A stretch of 64,000 nucleotides of DNA from positions 62,001 through 126,000 of the forward strand of contig CAVRVX010000034.1 of NCBI GenBank assembly GCA_963724735.1, written 5' to 3'. The position numbers and the translations under genes are program-made. Within the stretch, counting starts at the first letter, position 1, and the number at the start of each line of letters is the position of its first letter. The DNA is from Rhodoplanes sp963724735 (GTDB taxonomy: Bacteria; Pseudomonadota; Alphaproteobacteria; Rhizobiales; Xanthobacteraceae). A model generated the notes under the pieces. The model was given only the letters and a program-made list of their open reading frames with translations, did not search any database and was not told where the DNA came from. Below are positions 1-7,384 of the stretch, piece after piece.

Positions 1-2
1 GC

Positions 3-455
3 GGCCATCCGGAATACAAGGTGCTGGCGGACGCAACCGGGGAAGGCGTGCCGCGTCCGGCCTTCCAGCAGGATTTGTGGCATTACACGCTCGCCAAGAT
101 GGTGGACGCCTGCGCGGCCGCAGGAATAAAAGCCTTCTACGGCCCGTTCGGCGACTTTTCCGATCCGGCCGCCTGCGAAGCGCAGTTCCGTAACGCCTTC
201 CTGCTCGGCTGCGTCGGGGCGTGGACCCTGCACCCGACCCAGATCGACATCGCCAAGCGCGTGTTCTCGCCGGACCCCGCGGAGGTCGCCTTCGCCCACA
301 AAATCCTGGCCGGCATGCCGGACGGCAGCGGAGCGGTCATGATCGACGGGAAGATGCAGGACGATGCAACCTGGAAGCAGGCGAAGGTCGTTGTCGACCT
401 CGCCCGCCTCGTCGCGGCCAAGGACCCCGACATGGCAGCCCGGTACGGTTTGTAA
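3..455 (+). CDS. HpcH/HpaI aldolase/citrate lyase family protein, C-terminal part (CoA-ester lyase)
   Basis: The frame is open from base 3, so the 5' part lies outside the window and about 150 residues remain. The segment around residues 45-90 (FYGPFGDFSD, then the VGAWTLHPTQI block) is typical of the C-terminal part of the citrate-lyase beta / malyl-CoA lyase family, which cleaves or forms C-C bonds in CoA thioesters with a divalent metal in the cytosol. The exact substrate (malyl-CoA, methylmalyl-CoA or citramalyl-CoA) cannot be read from this fragment. The gene ends 65 bases before hspQ and probably belongs to the transcription unit to its left. Family assignment is recognition from sequence; the substrate is open. 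Confidence 0.8.
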   Translation, partial: GHPEYKVLADATGEGVPRPAFQQDLWHYTLAKMVDACAAAGIKAFYGPFGDFSDPAACEAQFRNAFLLGCVGAWTLHPTQIDIAKRVFSPDPAEVAFAHKILAGMPDGSGAVMIDGKMQDDATWKQAKVVVDLARLVAAKDPDMAARYGL

Positions 456-499
456 CGCTGATTTTGTCCAACCCGACTTTCCGGCTGTTCCGCAAAGCG

Positions 500-525
500 C
501 TCATGAGGTAAATTCGCCTCATGAG
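500..525 (+). promoter_or_regulatory. Perfect inverted repeat spanning hspQ ribosome-binding site and start codon (RNA-thermometer candidate)
   Basis: CTCATGAGG at 500-508 is the exact reverse complement of CCTCATGAG at 517-525, separated by eight bases. The left arm contains the only purine-rich Shine-Dalgarno candidate (GAGG, 505-508) and the right arm contains the ATG of hspQ (521-523). In the mRNA the helix would hide both. Each arm also contains the self-palindrome CTCATGAG (500-507 and 518-525), so a DNA operator read as two palindromes 18 bases apart is the alternative. The repeat is seen directly; the regulatory role is inference. Confidence 0.55.
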
Positions 526-853
526 TAGATCGCGCGTTGGCAAGTACATGATTGGCCAGGTCGTGCGCCACCGGATTTATCCGTTTCGCGGCGTCATTTT
601 TGACGTCGACCCGGTGTTCAGCAACACCGAGGAATGGTACCAGGCGATCCCCCCCGAGGTGCGCCCGAGCAAGGATCAGCCGTTCTATCACCTGTTTGCC
701 GAGAATGCGGAGACCGAGTACATCGCCTATGTCTCCGAGCAGAACCTGCTGCCCGACAAGTCGGGGGAGCCGATCCGCCACCCGCAGGTCGCCGAGGTGT
801 TCGACCGCGATGAAAGCGGCGCCTATCGGCCGCGCTTCTCCCTGTTGAACTAA
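521..853 (+). CDS. hspQ: Heat shock protein HspQ (YccV-like, hemimethylated-DNA-binding family)
   Basis: A 110-residue protein with the HspQ/YccV fold signature: IGQVVRHRIYPFRGVIFDVD near residues 11-30, followed by EEWY, QPFYHLFAE and YVSEQNLL. In Enterobacteria HspQ binds hemimethylated oriC DNA and acts as a specificity-enhancing factor for Lon; it is cytosolic and heat induced. The length matches the family. The start at 521 is preceded by a weak GAGG at 505-508 lying in an inverted repeat that also covers the ATG. An ATG at 548 is in frame but would remove only the poorly conserved leader. The gene stands alone and converges with the IalB gene across a hairpin terminator. Confidence 0.92.
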   Translation: MSRSRVGKYMIGQVVRHRIYPFRGVIFDVDPVFSNTEEWYQAIPPEVRPSKDQPFYHLFAENAETEYIAYVSEQNLLPDKSGEPIRHPQVAEVFDRDESGAYRPRFSLLN

Positions 854-894
854 CTGTTGAACTGACCGCGCAAGAGGCTCGCTCCCCAAAGCAA

Positions 895-916
895 AAGCGC
901 GCCCGAAGGCGCGCTT
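895..916. terminator. Bidirectional hairpin terminator between hspQ and the IalB gene
   Basis: AAGCGCGCC (895-903) pairs perfectly with GGCGCGCTT (908-916) around a CGAA tetraloop, giving nine base pairs. It lies between two converging genes. The leftward transcript continues into a T-rich stretch (TTTTGCTTTG), fitting a factor-independent terminator for the IalB gene; the rightward side is less T-rich. Confidence 0.7.
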
Positions 917-938
917 CTGGTTTGCTCTCGATCGCCGA

Positions 939-1799
939 TCAGCGGGTGGCGGGAGCAGGCGCTTGGCCGCCCTGCGACTCCAGCTTCTTGCGCGCCTCCT
1001 CGGCCCGCTTCTGCAATTCATCTTGCAGCTTTTTCTGCTGCTCCTCGAACACCTTCGGATCGGTCGGCGGCCCCTCATTCGCTTTGGCGAAGTCCGTCAG
1101 CGGGAGCGGGAAGCTGATCGCCGAACCCGCCAGATTGATCGCCTGGATGGTCAGCGTCTGCCCCTTTTTGAGCTTCTGGATCATTTCCGCCGTCGCTTCG
1201 TAATCGGCCATGCAGCCGTTCGAGAAGCAGGTGAAGAAAGGCCCGGTCATGGGCTGCTCCTGATCGATAATCACCCGCGTCCCGTATTGAAGCTGCAGCG
1301 GCGCCGGGAGGGTGATCCGGAACAGCTTCTTCGGCTCGCCCTCGGGTTCGATCAAGGCGGCGGCGATCACGGGAACGCCGGCCTCGGTGCGGGCATCCTT
1401 TCCGGTGAAGCAGACCTGCTTGGCGTTGGGATCCTGTCCCTTGCCGCAGAACTTCGCCCAAGGCGAATAGATGAGCTGAGGCGCCTGCGCCTGACCTTGC
1501 GGCGCCTGACCCTGCGGCGCTTGAGCCGCCGGGGCGGAAGGCTGCTGGGCCGGCGCGGCGGGCGCGGCCTGCGCGGGCGCTGGTGCGGCCGGCTTCTGGG
1601 CCGTCGCCGGCGCCGGCGGCTTCGCTGCCGGCGGCTTTTGCGCCGCCGCCGGAGGTTTTGGAGCAGGCGCTGGTTGAACCGGCGGCGTCTGCTGCGCCAG
1701 CGCGACAGAGCCGCTAGCGACGAGAAGAATTGCCGCCAGAGCCGGCAAACGCAATCGGCGCACCGGCGGAGCCGATGCGAGTGGGCTCGGACAAGTCAT
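939..1799 (-). CDS. Invasion-associated locus B (IalB) family protein with Pro/Ala-rich linker
   Basis: A 286-residue secreted protein. It has an N-terminal signal peptide (hydrophobic LAAILLVASGSVALAQ, cleavage after AQ), then about 80 residues of proline/alanine/glutamine low complexity, then an IalB domain from about residue 110 to 245 with the pattern WAKFCGKG, QVCFTGKDA, TRVIIDQEQ, FFTCFSNGCMADYEA and the final hydrophobic strands. The four cysteines are retained as in the family. The tail is a charged coiled-coil-like stretch (EEQQKKLQDELQKRAEEARKK). IalB proteins are periplasmic or surface proteins first linked to erythrocyte invasion in Bartonella, but they occur widely in free-living Hyphomicrobiales, where the role is unsettled. 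Confidence 0.88.
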   Translation of the reverse strand: MTCPSPLASAPPVRRLRLPALAAILLVASGSVALAQQTPPVQPAPAPKPPAAAQKPPAAKPPAPATAQKPAAPAPAQAAPAAPAQQPSAPAAQAPQGQAPQGQAQAPQLIYSPWAKFCGKGQDPNAKQVCFTGKDARTEAGVPVIAAALIEPEGEPKKLFRITLPAPLQLQYGTRVIIDQEQPMTGPFFTCFSNGCMADYEATAEMIQKLKKGQTLTIQAINLAGSAISFPLPLTDFAKANEGPPTDPKVFEEQQKKLQDELQKRAEEARKKLESQGGQAPAPATR

Positions 1800-2050
1800 C
1801 GAGAACCTCTTTGTTGCCGAACTGCAGCGCCCGCGGCGCGCGAAAAGCTCAGTCCCCTACGAAAGCTGTAACAGCGTCAAAATGCGGCAGTAACGTGACG
1901 CGTGCCCGGCGTGGCCATGGATGTGGACGGCAAGACAGCATTGCATCAGGCGATTTGCACGCTTTCGACGGAACCGTTGACGCCCCATTAACAGCCCTCG
2001 CCTACTCTTTACCAAACCGACACGTAACTGATTCTCGCCGGGGCGCTGCC

Positions 2051-3319
2051 ATGTCGCTGCAAGGTCCGATCGTCATTATCGCCGCGGAGGCCGACGGCGC
2101 GCTGGTGCGCATGCTCGAATCGGGCGGTGCATCGCCCGTCCTCGGCGCTCCCTGGGCAAAAGCCGCAGGCGTGCTGGATCGCATCACGCCGACCGCCATC
2201 ATCATCGCCGAGCCGGCCACCACCCGCGATCAGGAGCGCCTCGTCGAAATCACGGCGCACGCGATCGGCCGTTTCCCGCTCTATACGCCGGTGATCGCCT
2301 GCGCAGGCATCGGCCCGATCGAGGCATTGCCCGGCGCGCTGCCGATTGCAGACGAATCCCGCGGGCGGCTGGTGGCCCGCCTCGGGTCGGCCTTACGGGT
2401 GCGCGCCCTGCACGCGACCGTCATGCGGCGGGCAAGCCTTGCCGACGGCGCGGACGCCGTGCCCGCCGACCTGTTGGAGTCCGATCCGCTCGACGATGCG
2501 ACCGTGCTCGTCGCCGGCCGCGGGCGCTCCTATCCCGGGCTGATTGCGGCGGTGGCCGAGCGGGTTGGTCTGATCGGCGCGCTCAGCGTGGAGACTGCGG
2601 CCCATTATCTCAACGCGCGCGACATCGACGGCGTCGTCATCGGCGACGGGTTCGGACCGTCCACGCTCGGGGCTTTCCTCACCGCTTTGTCGGAGGACGC
2701 GCGATTCTGCGAGCTTCCGGTGGCGCTTCTGCCCGAATCGCCGCCCGCGCTCGATTGTGCGCCGCTGCCCAATCTCGATCGTTTCGCCGGGAACCCGGAT
2801 GAGATCGTCGCAAGCCTGCTCCCGCTGGTGCGCCAGCAGGCCTTCGCCGCGCGCCTGCAGCGCCAGCTCGCCTCTCTCGATGCGCGTGGACTGATCGATG
2901 CGCGCACCGGGCTATTTACGATCCCGGCGTTTATCGCCGATCTCGCGCGCGCGATCGAGGAGGCGCAAGAACGCAATATGGGCTTGTCGCTTGCGCGCAT
3001 CTCATTTCCAGCGGCGTTCGACCTGCGCGCCAGCCTCGACGCGGCGCGGCTTGTCAGCCGACTCGTGCGCAGCGTCGATTTCGGCTGCCGGGCAAGCGAC
3101 GGGTCCATCCTGGTGGCCTTCTCGGCGACGGCATTGCGCACTGCCCATGTCATCGCCCGCCGCATCGCCAGCGCGTTGCAGCATACCATGCTCGCGCCGG
3201 CCGACGACCCAACCGGCCAAGTCGATGCGAGCGTCACGCTGGCCACCCTCAAGGCGACCGATACCGTCGAATCGCTGCTCGCCCGCGTATCCGAGCCCGG
3301 ACCCGTCGCTTTGGCGTGA
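2051..3319 (+). CDS. Degenerate GGDEF-domain protein
   Basis: The start is placed at the ATG at 2051 because the open frame upstream overlaps the promoter of the divergent IalB gene and has no recognisable protein. The resulting 422 residues begin with a receiver-like alpha/beta region and end with a GGDEF-like fold (LIDARTGLFTIPAFIADLAR onward). Where the catalytic motif should stand the sequence reads CRASDGSILVAFS, so neither GGDEF nor an upstream RxxD inhibitory site is visible. Diguanylate cyclase activity is therefore unlikely; a binding or scaffold role is possible. It is followed 42 bases later by the DsbA-like gene. Domain call is moderate. Confidence 0.6.
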   Translation: MSLQGPIVIIAAEADGALVRMLESGGASPVLGAPWAKAAGVLDRITPTAIIIAEPATTRDQERLVEITAHAIGRFPLYTPVIACAGIGPIEALPGALPIADESRGRLVARLGSALRVRALHATVMRRASLADGADAVPADLLESDPLDDATVLVAGRGRSYPGLIAAVAERVGLIGALSVETAAHYLNARDIDGVVIGDGFGPSTLGAFLTALSEDARFCELPVALLPESPPALDCAPLPNLDRFAGNPDEIVASLLPLVRQQAFAARLQRQLASLDARGLIDARTGLFTIPAFIADLARAIEEAQERNMGLSLARISFPAAFDLRASLDAARLVSRLVRSVDFGCRASDGSILVAFSATALRTAHVIARRIASALQHTMLAPADDPTGQVDASVTLATLKATDTVESLLARVSEPGPVALA

Positions 3320-3361
3320 CGAGCGGCCCGGCTTTCGCTATGGGAGCCGCATGGGAGCCGC

Positions 3362-4087
3362 TTGATGTCAGCGAACCTGCGTATCGCGATGCCGGTCGAC
3401 GTCGTCTCGGACGTCGTTTGCCCATGGTGCTTTATCGGCAAGCGCCGCCTCGAAAAGGCGATCGCGCTTGCTTCCGACATTCCGCTGAACGTGCGCTGGC
3501 GGCCCTATTTCCTCAATCCGTGGATCCCGCGGCAAGGGATCGGCCGGGTCGAATATCTGGTCACCAAGTTCGGGTCGGTCGCGGGCTATGCGCGGATCGC
3601 GGAGCGCATCGCGGAAGTCGCGGCGGCCGAAGGGCTCGTCTATGCCGTCAATCGGATTGCCCGGCAGCCGAATACGCTCGACTGCCATCGCCTGATCCGC
3701 TGGGCGGAACCATATGACGCCACCGGCCCCGAGACGTCCGCCGGGCGGATGAAGCAGCGACTGATGGACCTCTACTTCTCGGAGGGCGCCGACCTGACGG
3801 AGCTCGGCGTCCTCGTGCAGGCCGCCGTCGATTGCGGAATGGATGCGGCCGAGGTGCGCGCTCGTCTCGACAGCGACGTCGATGAACGGGAAGTCGCAGC
3901 CGAAGCGGTGGCGGCGAGCGACGCCGGGGTGGAAGGCGTGCCGTGCTTCATTTTCGGCGGGGTTTTGGCGGTCGCCGGCGCTCAGTCGCCCGACTATCTG
4001 GCCGGCGCAATGGCTCGCGCGTTCACGCAGTTCGAGCAGCGGGTCGCGGCCGGCGAGATCGCCAATCCGGAGGGAAGGCCTTATTAA
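3362..4087 (+). CDS. DsbA-family / FrnE-like oxidoreductase
   Basis: About 240 residues. The first strand leads into DVVCPWCFIGKRRLEKA, a CxxC active site in the FrnE / 2-hydroxychromene-2-carboxylate isomerase branch of the thioredoxin-fold DsbA family. The cis-proline region reads GVEGVPCFIFGG near the C terminus, as expected. There is no signal peptide, so the protein should be cytosolic and act in thiol-disulfide exchange or glutathione-dependent chemistry. The start may be the TTG at 3362 or the ATG at 3365, which differ by one residue. It follows the degenerate GGDEF gene closely and may be cotranscribed. Confidence 0.88.
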   Translation: MMSANLRIAMPVDVVSDVVCPWCFIGKRRLEKAIALASDIPLNVRWRPYFLNPWIPRQGIGRVEYLVTKFGSVAGYARIAERIAEVAAAEGLVYAVNRIARQPNTLDCHRLIRWAEPYDATGPETSAGRMKQRLMDLYFSEGADLTELGVLVQAAVDCGMDAAEVRARLDSDVDEREVAAEAVAASDAGVEGVPCFIFGGVLAVAGAQSPDYLAGAMARAFTQFEQRVAAGEIANPEGRPY

Positions 4088-4261
4088 ACCGCGGGTTAAC
4101 CATGATCCGCGACGCCGCTGTTTCCCGGAATCCTCACTCGTAAGAAACGTTAACGGTCTGGCGGCTATCCCGCTGGACAAGCGGAGCGTGGTTACCCAGA
4201 GTGGATCGGAATGGACTTCTCCAGGCGCCGCTCAGCGCGTGTATTTCGGCGTGAATTCGAC

Positions 4262-5077
4262 ATGGCAGGTCTTCGCCTTGGCGCAATGGTGCTGGCGGCT
4301 GGTCTGTCCATCCCGGCAGCGGGAATGGCGGCGGAGCCGCCCCCGAGCCTATCGCCGCCGGCATGGACCGTGACCCTCGGCCTCGAAGGTCGCATCGAGC
4401 CGTTGTTCCCCGGCGCCAGCAGCTATATGCCGGTGCCCTATCCGCTATTCGACGTGCGGCGCGCCGGCACTCCGGAACAATTCGTGGGGCCGCGCGACGG
4501 CATCGGCTTCTCTCTCTACGACATCGGCTTTTTTCGCGTCGGTCCCGTCGGGCAGGTCAAGCGTGAGCGCCTGCAGTCGAGCGACACCGTCTTGCTCGGG
4601 CTGGGCAACGTGCCCTGGGCGGGCGAGATCGGCGGATTTGCGGAATATTGGGCCGCTCCCTGGCTGCGCGGGCGAGGCGAGCTGCGCCAGGGCTTCGGCG
4701 GCCATCACGGCCTTGTCGCCGATCTGATGCTCGATGCGATCATCCCGGTGACGCCTCGGCTCACTTGGTCCGGCGGGCCGCGCTTGACGCTCGTCACAGG
4801 GGCGGCCAATGAACCGTATTTTTCGATCAATTACACGCAGTCGGTCGCGTCCGGTCTGCCCGTCTATGACGCCAAGGGCGGCGTGCAATCCTTCGGCGCC
4901 GGGACCCAATTGCGCTATCACTGGACCCCGGCCTGGGCGACGCACGTTTTCGTGGAATACCTGCGTCTCGCCGGCGGCGCCGCCAACTCGCCCCTCGTCG
5001 AGCAGCGAGGCGACCCGAACCAGATCATCGCGGGCCTTGGAACCACCTATTCCTTCAATCTTCGCCCGTTGTGGTGA
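4262..5077 (+). CDS. MipA/OmpV family outer-membrane protein
   Basis: With the ATG at 4262 the 271-residue product begins with a clear signal peptide (LGAMVLAAGLSIPAAGMAAE). An in-frame ATG at 4211 would add 17 basic residues and is less likely. The mature part is rich in alternating aromatic and glycine segments (LFDVRRAGTPEQFVGPRDGI, GEIGGFAEYWAAPWLRGRGE, GLGTTYSFNLRPLW) that match the MipA/OmpV beta barrel. In E. coli MipA scaffolds MltA and PBP1B; most other members have no known role. It ends 85 bases before hpnL and could be read through into the hopanoid genes. Confidence 0.82.
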   Translation: MAGLRLGAMVLAAGLSIPAAGMAAEPPPSLSPPAWTVTLGLEGRIEPLFPGASSYMPVPYPLFDVRRAGTPEQFVGPRDGIGFSLYDIGFFRVGPVGQVKRERLQSSDTVLLGLGNVPWAGEIGGFAEYWAAPWLRGRGELRQGFGGHHGLVADLMLDAIIPVTPRLTWSGGPRLTLVTGAANEPYFSINYTQSVASGLPVYDAKGGVQSFGAGTQLRYHWTPAWATHVFVEYLRLAGGAANSPLVEQRGDPNQIIAGLGTTYSFNLRPLW

Positions 5078-5162
5078 CATGGCGCCCGGCCATCCGCGGC
5101 GGGAGCTGCGCGCGGCGACCAACGCGCCGCGCCGATGGCGCGTCGCATCCCGGCTTTGAACC

Positions 5163-6200
5163 ATGGCGCGCACGGAGACGATCAAGAAGACGGGCTTGAT
5201 CGGCATGCTCGTCGGCATCGCCGTGATCATCGCGCTGACCGCGTGGTCCGGATGGCGGCTGGTCTTGGACGCCGTGGCGAGCGTCGGTGTCGGCATCCTC
5301 ATCGTCATCCTTGTTCGCGTGATGACGGTGTCGGTCGCCGGCCTCGGCTGGGAGCTCCTGTTCCCGCGCAGCCTGCGGCCGCCGGCCTGGCGCTGCGTGC
5401 TGCTCCGCTTCGTGCGCGAGGGGGCGAACAATCTCTTGCCGTTCGCCCAAATTGGCGGCGACGTGGTCGGGGCGCGTCTGTTGAATTTTTCGGGCGTATC
5501 GGGGGCGCTCTCCCTTGCGAGCGTCATCGTCGACGTCCTTCTGCAAGCCGCGACCCAATTCGCCTTCGTCATTTGCGGCTTCGCCGTTCTGATCGCGCTC
5601 GGGGACCATAGGGGCTTCGCCTGGGCTGCGGCGCCAGGACTGCTTGTCGCGGCGGGGGCGCTCGGCGGATTCTACTGGGCGCAGCGGCATGGCGGCCGGC
5701 GGGTCGTCTTGTTCATTCTCGACCGGCTCGTGCGCGATTCGGACGGTTTCTTCCAGACGAGAATCGACGCGGTCTACGATCGTCTGGCGGCGATCTACGC
5801 AAGCCGATCGACGCTCCTCACCAGCGCCGCCGTCCATTTCGTCGGCTGGGTGATCGGGGTAGCGGAAGTCTATGTCGCCCTCGATTTCATGGGCCACCCG
5901 GTCGGCTGGGCGGAGGCCTTTGTCATAGAAAGCCTGGTCCATGCGGTGCGCGGCGCCGCTTTTGCGGTGCCCGGCGCGCTGGGAGCGCAGGAAGGCGGAC
6001 TGATCGTCCTCTGCGCGCTCTTCGGCATCCCTCCCGATCAGGCCTTGGCGCTCTCTCTGGTCAAACGGGCGGCCGACCTCGCGCTCGGGCTGCCCGGCCT
6101 GCTTGCCTGGCAAATCGCCGAGGGCCGGCGCTTGCGCGCGAGCGGCCAAACGAGCAAACAACACGCCCAAGCAACCGACAAGCCTTCGGCCGGGGCGTGA
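5163..6200 (+). CDS. hpnL: Hopanoid-associated integral membrane protein HpnL
   Basis: A 345-residue polytopic membrane protein of the lysylphosphatidylglycerol-synthase transmembrane family, with about eight hydrophobic segments and the typical EGANNLLPFAQIGGDVVGAR and VPGALGAQEGG blocks. HpnL proteins are found beside hopanoid genes and are thought to help transport or modification of side-chain precursors; no reaction is established. The stop codon overlaps the GTG start of hpnI, which points to translational coupling. Identity is supported by context: hpnI, hpnJ and hpnK follow on the same strand. Confidence 0.88.
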   Translation: MARTETIKKTGLIGMLVGIAVIIALTAWSGWRLVLDAVASVGVGILIVILVRVMTVSVAGLGWELLFPRSLRPPAWRCVLLRFVREGANNLLPFAQIGGDVVGARLLNFSGVSGALSLASVIVDVLLQAATQFAFVICGFAVLIALGDHRGFAWAAAPGLLVAAGALGGFYWAQRHGGRRVVLFILDRLVRDSDGFFQTRIDAVYDRLAAIYASRSTLLTSAAVHFVGWVIGVAEVYVALDFMGHPVGWAEAFVIESLVHAVRGAAFAVPGALGAQEGGLIVLCALFGIPPDQALALSLVKRAADLALGLPGLLAWQIAEGRRLRASGQTSKQHAQATDKPSAGA

Positions 6201-7384
6201 CTCGGCAGCAACGTGATTTCAGCGGACACGACGGGGGACCCCTGATCATCATTGCAAGCATCGGCGTGCTGATGGCAGCGCTGGGCTGCATCTATCTGCT
6301 GGCGGCCGGCATCCTGGTGAGACGGTTCGCCCAGCATCGCGCGCCGGGACTCCCCTCACCCGCTCCCGGCATCACGGTGATGAAGCCGCTGTGCGGCGCC
6401 GAGCCGTGGCTCTTTGAGAATCTCGCCTCATTCTGCCGCCAGGACTATCCGTCGCGGATGACCCTCGTCTGCGGCGTGGCGGATCCCAACGATCCGGCAA
6501 TCGCCGTGGTCGCGGAGCTGCAACGCGCCTTTCCCGACGCGTCGATCGAACTCGTGGTCGATCCGACGTCGCATGGGCCAAATCGCAAGATCTCCAACCT
6601 CGTGAACATGACCGCGTCGATCGATCAGCCCGTCGTCATCGTCTCCGACAGCGACGTGCGGGTTGAGCGAGATTATTTGTCTCGCGTCGCGGCGGCGCTT
6701 GCGGAGGACGGCGTGAGCGGCGTCACCTGCCTTTATTGGGGAGAAGCCGACGCGGAGCCTTGGTCGCAGATCGCGGCGCTCGGCATCGACGGGCATTTTC
6801 TTCCGGGCATTGTCGTCGGCCTCGCGCTCGGCCGCGCGCAGCCCTGCTTCGGCTCGACCATCGCCTTCAGGCGCACGGCGCTCGATGCGACTGGCGGTTT
6901 CGCCGCCTTCGCCGACCGCCTTGCCGACGATTATGCGATCGGACAGGCGCTGCGGGCGCGCGGCGGGCGGGTCGCGATACCCCCCTTCGCCGTCGCCCAT
7001 CGATTCGCGTATAGTCACTGGCGCGACTTGTGGATGCATGAGCTGCGTTGGGCCCGCACGGTCCGCAGCATCGATCCCGCCGGATATGCGGGATCGATTG
7101 TCATGCATCCCTTCGCGTGGTCATTGCTGGCGCTGGTCGCCGGGGGTGGGACGCCGGCGCTTGTGCTGGCCTTCGGCGCGATCGGCTGCCGTTTTCTGCT
7201 ACTTTGGAGCGTCGAACGCGCCTTCAATCTTCCGCGTCACCCATATTGGCTGATCCCGATGCGTGACCTATTCTCCGCCGCGATCTATCTCGCGAGCTAT
7301 CTTGGGCGCGACATCGTCTGGCGAGGCGTGCGCTACCGGATCGGGCGGAATGGCGAATTGAGCGAACGGAGAACAAACCAATGA
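6197..7384 (+). CDS. hpnI: Hopanoid glycosyltransferase HpnI
   Basis: A 395-residue membrane-bound family-2/21 glycosyltransferase. After an N-terminal membrane segment (SIGVLMAALGCIYLLAAG) come the donor-binding region, VSDSDVRVERDYL (DxD-type metal site), DDYAIGQALR and HELRWARTVR (the R/QxxRW motif of ceramide-glucosyltransferase-like enzymes), then C-terminal membrane segments. HpnI adds N-acetylglucosamine to bacteriohopanetetrol, the first of three steps to the cyclitol ether (family knowledge from Burkholderia). Translation starts at a GTG inside the hpnL stop, and its own stop lies within the ATGATG of hpnJ. An internal ATG near residue 26 is an alternative start. Confidence 0.93.
   Translation: MTRQQRDFSGHDGGPLIIIASIGVLMAALGCIYLLAAGILVRRFAQHRAPGLPSPAPGITVMKPLCGAEPWLFENLASFCRQDYPSRMTLVCGVADPNDPAIAVVAELQRAFPDASIELVVDPTSHGPNRKISNLVNMTASIDQPVVIVSDSDVRVERDYLSRVAAALAEDGVSGVTCLYWGEADAEPWSQIAALGIDGHFLPGIVVGLALGRAQPCFGSTIAFRRTALDATGGFAAFADRLADDYAIGQALRARGGRVAIPPFAVAHRFAYSHWRDLWMHELRWARTVRSIDPAGYAGSIVMHPFAWSLLALVAGGGTPALVLAFGAIGCRFLLLWSVERAFNLPRHPYWLIPMRDLFSAAIYLASYLGRDIVWRGVRYRIGRNGELSERRTNQ

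Noticed and set aside
1730..2050. N-terminal extension of the degenerate GGDEF protein
   Set aside because: It overlaps the 5' end of the IalB gene on the other strand and lacks protein-like sequence; the ATG at 2051 fits better.
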